Below are positions 52,533-63,587 of a DNA stretch of 64,000 bases, one piece after another (the stretch's first letter is position 1; every line of letters starts with the position of its first letter). The notes under the pieces were generated by a model. It was not told where the DNA came from, made no database searches, and was given only the letters and a program-made list of their open reading frames with translations. The stretch is from Planctomycetaceae bacterium (GTDB lineage: Bacteria > Planctomycetota > Phycisphaerae > UBA1845 > UTPLA1): positions 1,426,001 through 1,490,000 of the forward strand of contig CP030884.1 of NCBI GenBank assembly GCA_006969385.1, in the 5' to 3' direction. A program made the translations under genes and the position numbers.

Positions 52533-54302
52533 TTAATCTTCCGCGTCGGGTATCGGTGGCGGCGTCCAGGGTTTGGGTTCACCTACCCAGCCGCCTTCGA
52601 AGAAATGATAACGCTCGGATTCAAGCGGCTCGTCAAACGCAAGCTCTATCTCGGTCACTTTATCATCCGATGAGCCGGTAATCGTTACGCGATAGAAACC
52701 GGCGTCGAAAACATCGCCGATCTTTTTCGAATTCGCTTTGCTGGAGCCCATCGCACCGAGAAAGCCGGAGAAGAACCCGCTCTCGTCGGTCATTCGCAGC
52801 GTACGCGCGTCCAGCCGTTCGATCTGCGGATATTCCGCCTCGGTCAGACACGCGAAGCCCACATCGTCGCGATGTGTCAGCGCTTGCAACGTTTGTTGAC
52901 CGAACAACACCTGTGCATCGAAGCGCGAATTCACGAGGCAAATCTTATCACCGCTGGTTAACTCGCCCACGTGCGACACCATCGTTTGCAAGTTGCGCTC
53001 GATGCGATATCCGACGTAGCTCATGATCAACGTCACCGACAACGCCACGACAGCGTGCGTACCCACGTAACCCATCGCACGCGGGTGCGGTGCGCCTTGT
53101 TGCCGCGCGTGGGCCACCCAGGAGCCGATCAACGCCGCAAAGCCGATACTGGGTAGCATCAGAATGCGATCGTCGGGAACCGTGCAAACGAGCAACGGCA
53201 GAAAGACGATCATCCAACCGCAGCCGAGCCAAAAGTAGCGCCGCTGTGTGCTGCGATAGATCTGCTTGCCGAGTAGATACAGCACGTACACACCCAACGC
53301 ACAGAAAATATAAAGCCCGATTTCACCGTACGGCCGGAAGTAGAAGATGAAGGGATTAATCGGAATCGCCAACGCCGTCAGCAAAATCAAGATGCGACCG
53401 GGCAGGCTCGTAAGGTATTCGGTGGTTCGATGAATCGGATCCAACATCACAGTCGTGTTCGAGCCGTAGTTGCCCTGGCTGTAGAAGTAAAGCCAAACCA
53501 GACCGATCGCTATTAACAGGCCGCTCGCCATCGTCGCCGTCTTAATCATCAATCGATCTTTGGCGCACCACGCCACCCAGAAAGGCAACACGGCAACGGG
53601 CAAGACCGACTCCTTAAAACCCAGCGCGACGGCATAACAAATTGCTAAGACGGCCAATCCGAATCCGGCTCGACCGGCACCCAAGCCTTTGCGACGTTTG
53701 GCGGCATTCAACGCCGCCAGCAAACCGCCGCTCACCAACACAAGCGCAATGACATCCGCCTGTGACGAAATAAAACTCACGGGTATCGCATGAGCCGCGT
53801 GCACGAGGAAGAACACCGCCGCCCAGCGCGCCGCCGTTTTCGATTGCGTCAAATGTCTAAATAGCCGCCACAAGCAACAGCAGCCGACCCAATAAAGAAA
53901 CAGATTCACCAGCCGATAGCCCAGCGGGTTGCGACCGAACATCAGGTATTGGCCGTATAACGTGTACTCGGCCAACGGTCGCCAGTGTCGATACTTCACA
54001 TCGTCACCCAACCACCAAGCAAAACTGCCGTCACGCCGCGCCGCCGCATTGCGCGCGCCGCCGTTGATGAATTGGTAGATATGAACGTCGTCGCGCTGCC
54101 CGGCCGCATAATCCGCCATAACTTCAAGACAGTGATAATCGTCGAGGATGAAGTGGTTGGTGAGCGAGTAACCATAAATGCCGACGACGGCGATCAGGAG
54201 AACCAGCGGGATCGATGCCGAATGCTCGATTAAATGGGTCAACAGCAGTCGTGCGCCGCGATGGGGCACGATCGCTTCGGTAGGTGAGGCGGCATCGGCC
54301 AT
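52533..54302 (-). CDS. Multi-pass membrane protein, GT-C type glycosyltransferase-like
   Basis: 589 residues with about ten membrane segments from 30 to 460 and a soluble C-terminal domain. The first luminal loop has I-L-D-D-Y near residue 52, the double-Asp hallmark of GT-C glycosyltransferases, followed by W-R-P-L-A-E-Y. Members transfer sugars from lipid-linked donors to proteins or lipids; no acceptor is suggested. It begins nine bases after the gyrB stop, so it is probably cotranscribed. The C-terminal 100 residues are acidic and Pro-rich. GT-C assignment is by topology and motif, not by a named family. Confidence 0.72.
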   Translation of the reverse strand: MADAASPTEAIVPHRGARLLLTHLIEHSASIPLVLLIAVVGIYGYSLTNHFILDDYHCLEVMADYAAGQRDDVHIYQFINGGARNAAARRDGSFAWWLGDDVKYRHWRPLAEYTLYGQYLMFGRNPLGYRLVNLFLYWVGCCCLWRLFRHLTQSKTAARWAAVFFLVHAAHAIPVSFISSQADVIALVLVSGGLLAALNAAKRRKGLGAGRAGFGLAVLAICYAVALGFKESVLPVAVLPFWVAWCAKDRLMIKTATMASGLLIAIGLVWLYFYSQGNYGSNTTVMLDPIHRTTEYLTSLPGRILILLTALAIPINPFIFYFRPYGEIGLYIFCALGVYVLYLLGKQIYRSTQRRYFWLGCGWMIVFLPLLVCTVPDDRILMLPSIGFAALIGSWVAHARQQGAPHPRAMGYVGTHAVVALSVTLIMSYVGYRIERNLQTMVSHVGELTSGDKICLVNSRFDAQVLFGQQTLQALTHRDDVGFACLTEAEYPQIERLDARTLRMTDESGFFSGFLGAMGSSKANSKKIGDVFDAGFYRVTITGSSDDKVTEIELAFDEPLESERYHFFEGGWVGEPKPWTPPPIPDAED

Positions 54303-54311
54303 TATGAAATG

Positions 54312-56930
<2,619 letters not shown>

Positions 56931-56963
56931 CTATCTATAAAGGGTAAAAAAGGGGGCTGCCAT

Positions 56964-57395
56964 TCAAACTCGACCGACGCGGCAATCGATCCATTTGGCC
57001 TGTAATTTGGGGGCCATTTGGCGGATTTCCTGCAGCACCGCGGCCGCCAATTGTCGCCGAAACGCATAGGCCGAACTGGCCCCATCAAAATGCACCATAA
57101 ACGTGCCGCCCGTGAACGCATCGAGCCGACAACGACCGCGCCAGACATCAGGCAGAACCGTCTCCCAGATGTAAAACGCCAAGGCAATCTTGTCGCTGGA
57201 AAGCCGCCCGGCATCGCCGACGATGCGCTCGGTCCAATCGGATGCTGTGGCAGGTGTTTGGCGTCGATAGCGGCTGCCGGTGGTCGAATTGAGCCGCGCC
57301 CAAAACAGCCGCTGGGCGTGTTGCGGTGCCAAATCGAGGCCGTTATCCCGCAGGGTTTGTTGACGAGATGTGGATAACCGTCGGGCCATAAGCAT
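56964..57395 (-). CDS. DUF721 (DciA-like) protein
   Basis: 143 residues. Small basic protein with a DUF721-type region (about 70-130): I-W-E-T-V-L-P, T-F-M-V-H-F-D-G and R-R-Q-L-A-A-A-V-L. DciA loads the replicative helicase in many bacteria lacking DnaC or DnaI. The location between dnaN and gyrB fits such a replication role and takes the place where recF usually lies. Start at 57395 or 57389. A perfect DnaA box on the minus strand lies at 57369-57377 inside its first codons. Family assignment is moderate. Confidence 0.72.
   Translation of the reverse strand: MLMARRLSTSRQQTLRDNGLDLAPQHAQRLFWARLNSTTGSRYRRQTPATASDWTERIVGDAGRLSSDKIALAFYIWETVLPDVWRGRCRLDAFTGGTFMVHFDGASSAYAFRRQLAAAVLQEIRQMAPKLQAKWIDCRVGRV
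57369..57377 (-). promoter_or_regulatory. Perfect DnaA box in the DUF721 gene start
   Basis: TGTGGATAA on the plus strand is TTATCCACA on the minus strand, identical to the E. coli consensus. It overlaps the start of the DUF721 coding region, downstream of dnaN. Confidence 0.7.
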
Positions 57396-57432
57396 CCGTG
57401 CTGCTAAGAATAGATCGACCGATCCGTGCGAT

Positions 57433-58533
57433 CTACGACAGATTCACCGGCATGACGACGTATTGAAAGTTCACGCCGCTTTTCAACAAGCCGGGCTTGC
57501 TGCCATCGCTGAACAGCAGCGTGGTGGATTCCGAGCAAACTTTCAACGCATCGAGCAGAAATTCCGGGTTGAAACCGATCTGCAAATCACCGCCGCTGTA
57601 ATTCTTGAGTTCGAGCTTCACTTGCGCTTCGCCCTGCATCGCCGAACGGCTCGATAGTTCCATCGTACCTTTCTTCAACGCGATGGCGATGCCTTTGGAT
57701 TCGACATCGGCCAACAAAGCCGCACGGCGCACCGCGCTGAGCAATTCGTTGGTCGGGATCTCGACCTTCTTATCGCCGCCCTCGGGCATCACATCTTCCC
57801 ATTTGGGGAAGTTGCCTTCGACCAACACGCTGCTGATCGTGACGCCGCCGGTCGACAGAATCACCTGATTGGGCATCACCCGCACGGATAACACCTCATC
57901 CGGATCGAGGTGCAGTTTATTCAACAATCCCAACGCTTTTGTCGGCACAATCGCGCGGGCGTTGCCGCCGTCATCGGTTTCCAAGGCCGCACCCGAGACC
58001 GCCAAGCGTCGACCATCGGTTGCCACCAAACGCAAACGTCGCTTTTCACCGACCTCCAACAATACGCCGTTAATGGCGTAGCGCGTGCTTTCGCGGGCGG
58101 CGGCAAAGAGCGTTTCATCGATGGCGTTCTTCAGCTCGCCCACGCGCACCTTAAACGTCGCTTCGCCTTCCATGTCGGGCACGGGCGGAAACTCGCGCAC
58201 GTTTTGCCCGACGATTTGAAAGCGGCTGTCGTGACCGCGCACGTGCAGGTGATCGTCTTTGACTTCGAGCGAGAGCGTTTCGTCTTTGCTTTCGCGCACG
58301 ATGGCCAACAATCGATCGCAAGAGACCAGCGCATCGCCCGGTTGGTTGATTTCAACTTGCGTCACGCAGAAGCGCAGGCCTACCTCTTGGTCGTAGGCAG
58401 TGAGCACCAGCATGTCTTTATCCGCGCTGAGCTTCACGCATTGCAAAATCGGTTTGGGCGTTCGTTGTAATGCCACACCGGCGGCAGCACCAACAGCTTC
58501 GGCAAGGGCGGTTCGATCACAAATACATTTCAT
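57433..58533 (-). CDS. dnaN: DNA polymerase III beta subunit (sliding clamp)
   Basis: 366 residues from the ATG at 58533, the exact length of E. coli DnaN; the frame extends upstream to 58665, but the M-K-C-I-C start is typical. The clamp's three domains are readable: V-K-L-S-A-D near 32, R-Y-A-I-N-G-V-L-L-E near 155, V-A-T-D-G-R-R-L-A near 178, and the C-terminal V-V-M-P-V-N-L, which forms part of the partner-binding pocket. It processes as a ring for replicative polymerase. Downstream of dnaA on the same strand with a 429-base gap. Confidence 0.96.
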   Translation of the reverse strand: MKCICDRTALAEAVGAAAGVALQRTPKPILQCVKLSADKDMLVLTAYDQEVGLRFCVTQVEINQPGDALVSCDRLLAIVRESKDETLSLEVKDDHLHVRGHDSRFQIVGQNVREFPPVPDMEGEATFKVRVGELKNAIDETLFAAARESTRYAINGVLLEVGEKRRLRLVATDGRRLAVSGAALETDDGGNARAIVPTKALGLLNKLHLDPDEVLSVRVMPNQVILSTGGVTISSVLVEGNFPKWEDVMPEGGDKKVEIPTNELLSAVRRAALLADVESKGIAIALKKGTMELSSRSAMQGEAQVKLELKNYSGGDLQIGFNPEFLLDALKVCSESTTLLFSDGSKPGLLKSGVNFQYVVMPVNLS

Positions 58534-58962
58534 GGCGATGGGTCCACAACAAGTAACGTGGGTGTCTACTTTATTTTTGATGATGCATGTAAAAGCGCAG
58601 TCATCTTCTTCATAGGGGCTGTCAGAATTGGGTCTACTGCAGCCCCGCTGGGCTAAGCCTCGCAACGCGTTGATATTAGAACAATTCTGCCCCTGCGCCT
58701 ATCTCTGGACAAGCTGTGATGCCCCTGTGCGGCAGCATTGATAGCCGCACCGGATTCACCACACGAGGGTAAAACACGGGGCCTGTCTTCGTTACCCGCC
58801 CCGAAAAATTCAGCTTGTCCACAATGAATCAGACGCAAATCGAATGACCTCTCACAACACGTTTGGCTTGAAAATCAACGGTACGCAAAAATCAGTGTTT
58901 TGTTGCCGCGGCAATCAGTCAGAGTTTACCCAGCGGTGTCTGACACTTAGGTAACCGTTGCC
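58534..58962. other. dnaA-dnaN intergenic region, candidate origin part
   Basis: 429 bases. Contains TTGTCCACA at 58815-58823 (one mismatch to the DnaA box) and TTGTCCAGA on the minus strand at 58704-58712 (two mismatches). No gene fits. It holds the leader and promoter of dnaN. Not markedly AT-rich, so an unwinding element is not obvious. Confidence 0.45.
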
Positions 58963-60309
58963 TTACTCGGATACCGACTTGCGATTCAGACGATTCTCGA
59001 TATCGAGCAACTGCTTATGCATGTCGTCATCCTGTTGGCGACGCTCATGGATTAAGCGATTGGCGTGCAGTACGGTGGTATGATCGCGACCGCCGAAGTA
59101 GGCACCCACTTCTTCCAAGCTATGCCGCGTTAACCGACGGCACAGATACATCGCCATCTGCCGCGGCAAGGCGATCGAACGGCTGCGCTTTTTGCCTTGC
59201 AGGTCGGAGATCTTCAAGCTGAAACGTCGCGCCACGATGCCGGCGATATCGGCAATCTGAATCTGCGCCGGGGCGGCATTGAGCGTTTGGCCCAACGCCG
59301 CCTTTGCCAATTCCATGTTGGGTTCGCACTTTTCCAGCGCCGCCAAGCCGTGCAGTCGGTTTAATACGCCTTCCAACTCGCGCGTGTTAGCCGACACCTG
59401 CGAAGCGATGTGCATCGTGACTTCGGGGGCGAGATCCAAACCGCGCAGCTTTGCTTTTTTGCGCAAGATGGCGTTGCGCGTTTCGAGACAAGGTGGATCG
59501 ACCCGTGCGACCAAGCCCCAGTTGAAGCGCGAGGTCAACCGTTCTTCCAAACCGGCAATATCCGATGGCGAACAGTCCGCAGACAACACGATCTGTTTCT
59601 TATATTGGTGCAGCGTGTTGAAGGTGTGAAAAAACTCTTCCTGAGTTCGCTCACGGCCCGCCAGGAACTGTATGTCATCGATGATTAACAGGTCGGCCTG
59701 CCGGTACTGATAGCGAAATTCCTGCAGTTTGCCCGCTTCCACCGCCTCGATGAATTCATTCACAAACGTTTCACACGTCAAATACACAACTTCGGCACCC
59801 GGCGTGTGATCGAGCAGCGCGTGGCAGATGGCCTGCAGCATGTGCGTTTTGCCCAGCCCGACAGTGCCGTGCACGAATAGCGGGTTGTAGGAATGCCCCG
59901 GTGCTTCGCTAACAGCGACGCAAGCCGCGTGGGCCAGCCGATTGCAGGGGCCGACGACGAGATTATCGAACGAGTAATCACCGTTGAGCCGCACCAGCCG
60001 ATCGCGCCTTTTAAAGGCTTCGGAAGCGTCTTCCGTCTCGGCGGCGGCGAAGGAACCATTGCCGTCGGTACAAACAAATTCGACCGACAGCAGCCGGCCG
60101 GTGATCGTCTGGATTCCTTCCGTAAATGCCCGTGAACAATAACGTTGTAGATAGCGCAGCTGGCCCGCATCAGCGGCGTGGATGGTCAGCGCCCCGTGCT
60201 CGAGGTCGTCTGCCCGCAGTTGATCGAACCACACGCGGTTGATCCCGCGATGGTTGGCCCGCAGGTAGGTAAGCAGTTGTTCCCAAATGCCGGTGTCGAG
60301 TCTCGTCAT
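58963..60309 (-). CDS. dnaA: Chromosomal replication initiator DnaA
   Basis: 448 residues from the ATG at 60309; the open frame reaches 60567 but the M-T-R-L-D-T-G-I-W start is typical. Domain I is at 1-90. Domain III carries Walker A G-T-V-G-L-G-K-T-H-M, Walker B L-L-I-I-D-D-I-Q-F and sensor D-C-S-P-S-D-I. Domain IV has the DnaA-box recognition motif D-H-T-T-V-L-H-A-N. The linker is short. A perfect DnaA box at 60425-60433 precedes the gene, pointing to autoregulation. Confidence 0.97.
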   Translation of the reverse strand: MTRLDTGIWEQLLTYLRANHRGINRVWFDQLRADDLEHGALTIHAADAGQLRYLQRYCSRAFTEGIQTITGRLLSVEFVCTDGNGSFAAAETEDASEAFKRRDRLVRLNGDYSFDNLVVGPCNRLAHAACVAVSEAPGHSYNPLFVHGTVGLGKTHMLQAICHALLDHTPGAEVVYLTCETFVNEFIEAVEAGKLQEFRYQYRQADLLIIDDIQFLAGRERTQEEFFHTFNTLHQYKKQIVLSADCSPSDIAGLEERLTSRFNWGLVARVDPPCLETRNAILRKKAKLRGLDLAPEVTMHIASQVSANTRELEGVLNRLHGLAALEKCEPNMELAKAALGQTLNAAPAQIQIADIAGIVARRFSLKISDLQGKKRSRSIALPRQMAMYLCRRLTRHSLEEVGAYFGGRDHTTVLHANRLIHERRQQDDDMHKQLLDIENRLNRKSVSE

Positions 60310-60817
60310 GCCGCGCCCAGAAAAATCGCGCTGATATTGCCCGGAAACGCGTTCCGGGTCGATTGGCGGTGGTGATTGCAAAGGTCCAATTCCGAACGGC
60401 GAAGCCGACCAGTGTAGAACGAAGTTATCCACAAAACAACGCGTTGGTAAGTTTGTGTGGGAGCGAGGGATAGAGGCGGGAGCGGTTGGAAAGCCATGGT
60501 CGCGGAGAATGAAACGAGGGTGCAGCAGCGGCAAACTTTTCGGTCGGATGGTTTGGTGGTAAATCAACGCGTTGCTGCCGGTATCGCGAGAATTTCAGTA
60601 TTGGGCGCATGGCCGAACTGGCGGGTGTGTGCTGCCTTATTTCAGCGGCGAGACGCCGATGCTCCCTCACTACGATACTTACCTTGGCGGTCGGCGCAAA
60701 TTGCCAAAACGCTGGCTCTTGGGTATTCTGGTAGGGTTCTGGCCGATCAAATAAGATCGGTGCTTTGAACGATTCACTTGGCAATCCCCGAACTATCCGC
60801 GAGGTGGCGAGCGCTCC
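60310..60817. other. dnaA / TPR-alpha-CTD divergent intergenic region
   Basis: 508 bases between divergent genes. Holds a DnaA box and GAGGTGG before the ATG at 60818. The minus-strand frame at 60425-61240 runs through the next gene and is a shadow. Both promoters are expected but not located. Confidence 0.5.
60425..60433 (+). promoter_or_regulatory. Perfect DnaA box upstream of dnaA
   Basis: TTATCCACA, identical to the E. coli consensus, 115 bases upstream of the dnaA start. With the matching box at 57369 it brackets the dnaA-dnaN block. Likely autoregulatory or part of the origin. Confidence 0.72.
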
Positions 60818-62212
60818 ATGGAAACCACGGCAACAGCACCCGATTTGGTATCGCTTCTGACCGAAGGCACGCTGGACGACGAACGGCTGGCGACCATCAA
60901 GGAACACGCCTTTGAATCGAAGGAATCGATCAACCGATTCCGCGAAGCCCTTTCCGAAGTCGAACAGCAGGCCGATTCCGACGCCGGTAAGGCATTGATG
61001 GCCGGTGCCTGTCAGCTGCTGATGGGCCGCATCGAGAAAGCCATCGGCTGGCTCGAAAAAGCGAGCGACGGCGGACTTAAGCACCTGATGCTGGGCTCGG
61101 CCTATCGCGAGCAGAAGCGCTACGACGACGCCATCGCCCAATTCGAGAAAGCCGCCAACAGCGGTGTCGACAAAATCAAAGCCGCCAGCCTGGTGGCCGA
61201 TTGTCAGCGCTTGGCGGGCAACATCGACGCGGCCGAGCAAAAGCTCAACGAACTGCAGTCAGCCGGCGAAGACAGCCCCGATTGGCATTACCTGCGCGGC
61301 ATGATTCTGCACAGCCGCGGCGATCATGAAGATGCCATCGCCGCCCTCGAACGAGCCCTCGATTTGGATCACCATCACGCGCGCGTCTGCTTCTCGCTCG
61401 CCAACATGTTGTATCTGTATGGCGATGACGAAGGTGCCCGCGATCTTTACGAAGACATGCTCAACGAGGGTAACGGTTACGTGAACGCCCTCATGAATCT
61501 GGCCATCATTCACGAAGATGCCGGTGAATATCAGCGCGCCGTCGGTTACCTGCGCCGCGTGCTGGCCATCGTGCCCGATCATCCGCGTGCCAATCTTTAT
61601 CTGCGCGATGTCGAAGCCGGCCACGATATGTTCATCGACGAACAGGAAATGATGGACAGCAACAAGCGCAACGCGGTGTTGGAAATCCCCGTTTCCGACT
61701 TTGAGCTTTCAGTGCGTAGCCGCAACTGCCTTAAGAAGATGAACATCCACACGCTGGGTGATTTGTTGCGCACAACGGAAACCGAATTGCTGGCGTATAA
61801 GAACTTTGGCGAAACCTCACTCAAAGAAATCAAGGCGATGTTGCTGCAAAAGGGATTGACGCTGGGCCAACTGGCACACGAACGCCGCAAGCCGTCCTTC
61901 TCGGCGCCGACCGGCGCGTCGCCGGTGGCCTCCAACGCCTCGATGATGGGCCCGGCCCCGACGGCCGCCGCCGCCGAAGCCCACACGGCCAGCATTCCGC
62001 CGGAAGTGTTCAATCGCCCGGTCTCGACCATGTCGCTCTCGGTGCGCTCGCGCAAGTGCCTGCAGGTGTTGGGCATCAACACCATCGGCGAATTGGCCAG
62101 CCGCACCGAAAATGAGCTGATGTCTTCGCGCAACTTCGGTCAGACCTCGCTCAACGAGATTAAGGCGAGCCTGACCGAGATCGGCGTCTCGCTGCGGCCG
62201 AACGCCGAGTAA
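60818..62212 (+). CDS. TPR protein with two RNA polymerase alpha-CTD domains
   Basis: 464 residues. TPR units span about 60-270 (for example L-A-N-M-L-Y-L-Y-G-D-D-E-G-A and A-L-M-N-L-A-I-I-H-E-D-A-G). Two copies of the RNA polymerase alpha C-terminal domain follow, at 291-347 and 402-459, joined by an Ala/Pro linker. Copy 1 has L-S-V-R-S-R-N-C-L (E. coli L-T-V-R-S-A-N-C-L), keeping the DNA-contact Arg300, Asn303, Cys304, plus N-F-G-E-T-S-L-K-E-I-K. Copy 2 has R-S-R-K-C-L, so Asn is Lys. The protein lacks the polymerase-assembly domain, so it is not RpoA. It could touch UP-element DNA or transcription factors. GAGGTGG precedes the ATG. Confidence 0.85.
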   Translation: METTATAPDLVSLLTEGTLDDERLATIKEHAFESKESINRFREALSEVEQQADSDAGKALMAGACQLLMGRIEKAIGWLEKASDGGLKHLMLGSAYREQKRYDDAIAQFEKAANSGVDKIKAASLVADCQRLAGNIDAAEQKLNELQSAGEDSPDWHYLRGMILHSRGDHEDAIAALERALDLDHHHARVCFSLANMLYLYGDDEGARDLYEDMLNEGNGYVNALMNLAIIHEDAGEYQRAVGYLRRVLAIVPDHPRANLYLRDVEAGHDMFIDEQEMMDSNKRNAVLEIPVSDFELSVRSRNCLKKMNIHTLGDLLRTTETELLAYKNFGETSLKEIKAMLLQKGLTLGQLAHERRKPSFSAPTGASPVASNASMMGPAPTAAAAEAHTASIPPEVFNRPVSTMSLSVRSRKCLQVLGINTIGELASRTENELMSSRNFGQTSLNEIKASLTEIGVSLRPNAE

Positions 62213-62270
62213 TCGGCGCGCGTACAATATCTCGGGCAAATATCCACGCCGTAAGACGGAGCGAATCGGT

Positions 62271-63587
62271 TTGGTGCAGGGCGGAACATATCGGCTGAAA
62301 CTGCATGTCAGGGCCGCCGTGCGCCGCTACGGCACCGGTCGCGTGGCCGCCGTGCTGGCAGCGATTCCCATTCTTTCCGTCACACTCGTCTTGGCCGGTT
62401 GTTACACCTTTCGCGATCGTACGCCGGACATCGTCGACCGCGATGTCGAACCCGCGCCCAAGGTGCAGTACGACCGCATGGTGCGGGTGCGCTTGCTGGG
62501 TCGGCGGGCGCAAAAGAGTGTGCAACTCGCCGTGAGTAGCGGGTTTAAGATCAAGTCATTCACGCGGCGCGATGAGGTCTTGGCCCAACGTAAGCAGGCG
62601 CTGGCAACTTGCGACGCCGTCGCCACGGCTGACGGCGGCTTGTTGTTCGGGGATTTGGCGGTGCCGGCGGGCGATATCCTGATTCATCCCGAACGCGACG
62701 CGGCAATTACCGTTAACGGCAAAACCTATCGCGGCTTGTTGCGCGTGTTGGTCGATGACGGCAAGTTAACAGTCACCAATCACGTCGATCTCGAAAGTTA
62801 TTTGAAAGGCGTTTTGCGTGGCGAGTTGCCGCGGCACTTTCATCCCGAGTCATTTAAAGCGCAATGCGTTGCCGCTCGTACGTATGTGCTGTACCAAATG
62901 CGCATCGCGCCCAAAGAGCGTAGCTTCGATGTGTACGACAACGAAGGCAGCCAAATGTACATCGGTGTCTTGGGTGAGGGTGATAAGGCGCTGGCCGCAG
63001 TCGAACAAACCGCCGGCGAAGTCTGCGTCTATCCGAGCGATCGCGGTGATGTGTTGTTTTGCACCTATTACTCATCCGCCTGTGGTGGACGGTCACAGCA
63101 CGTGAACAATGTAAAGCCCAACGATCCGGATCCACCGCCACTGGCTGGCGGTGTGGTGTGCAACGATTGTTATTTGGCCCGCTTCTACGAATGGGAGCCG
63201 GTGCGGATTACCAAGGCGGAATTAACGGAAAGAATCGTCAAACGCTACCCAACCGTGAAATCGATCGGCATGATCAGAAGCTTGCGCCCGAAAGAGATCG
63301 AAGATGGCGGTCATATTGTGCGCATCCAGATGAACGGCGCCAACGGCACCAACGAAACGCTGATTGGCGAAGATTTTCGCTTGTCGGTCGGTGGGCGCAC
63401 GCTCAAGTCGACCAATTTTAAGATTCGAGAAGAAGACGACGCCTTTGTCTTCGAAGAAGGCCGCGGTTTTGGCCACGGCATCGGCTTGTGTCAGAACGGT
63501 ATGGAAACCAAGGCTCTGCGCGGTCAGGATTACAAGGCAATCTTGCGAACGTATTACCCCGGCTGCGAAGTCGTGCGGATTTATTAA
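62271..63587 (+). CDS. SpoIID/LytB-domain lipoprotein
   Basis: 438 residues from a TTG, supported by GGAG at 62257-62260; a GTG follows directly. Signal sequence to about 43 with lipobox L-A-G-C, so a lipoprotein. The SpoIID domain begins near 165: H-V-D-L-E-S-Y-L-K-G-V-L-R-G-E-L-P, then A-Q-C-V-A-A-R-T-Y-V-L-Y, Y-Y-S-S-A-C-G-G, and G-H-G-I-G-L-C-Q-N-G-M near the end. The family contains the SpoIID lytic transglycosylase and the amidase enhancer LytB, active on peptidoglycan. This suggests cell-wall turnover; sporulation is not implied. Confidence 0.88.
   Translation: MVQGGTYRLKLHVRAAVRRYGTGRVAAVLAAIPILSVTLVLAGCYTFRDRTPDIVDRDVEPAPKVQYDRMVRVRLLGRRAQKSVQLAVSSGFKIKSFTRRDEVLAQRKQALATCDAVATADGGLLFGDLAVPAGDILIHPERDAAITVNGKTYRGLLRVLVDDGKLTVTNHVDLESYLKGVLRGELPRHFHPESFKAQCVAARTYVLYQMRIAPKERSFDVYDNEGSQMYIGVLGEGDKALAAVEQTAGEVCVYPSDRGDVLFCTYYSSACGGRSQHVNNVKPNDPDPPPLAGGVVCNDCYLARFYEWEPVRITKAELTERIVKRYPTVKSIGMIRSLRPKEIEDGGHIVRIQMNGANGTNETLIGEDFRLSVGGRTLKSTNFKIREEDDAFVFEEGRGFGHGIGLCQNGMETKALRGQDYKAILRTYYPGCEVVRIY

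Noticed and set aside
60425..61240. 271-codon minus-strand frame
   Set aside because: Antisense to the clear TPR/alpha-CTD gene and crosses the dnaA leader; no domain.
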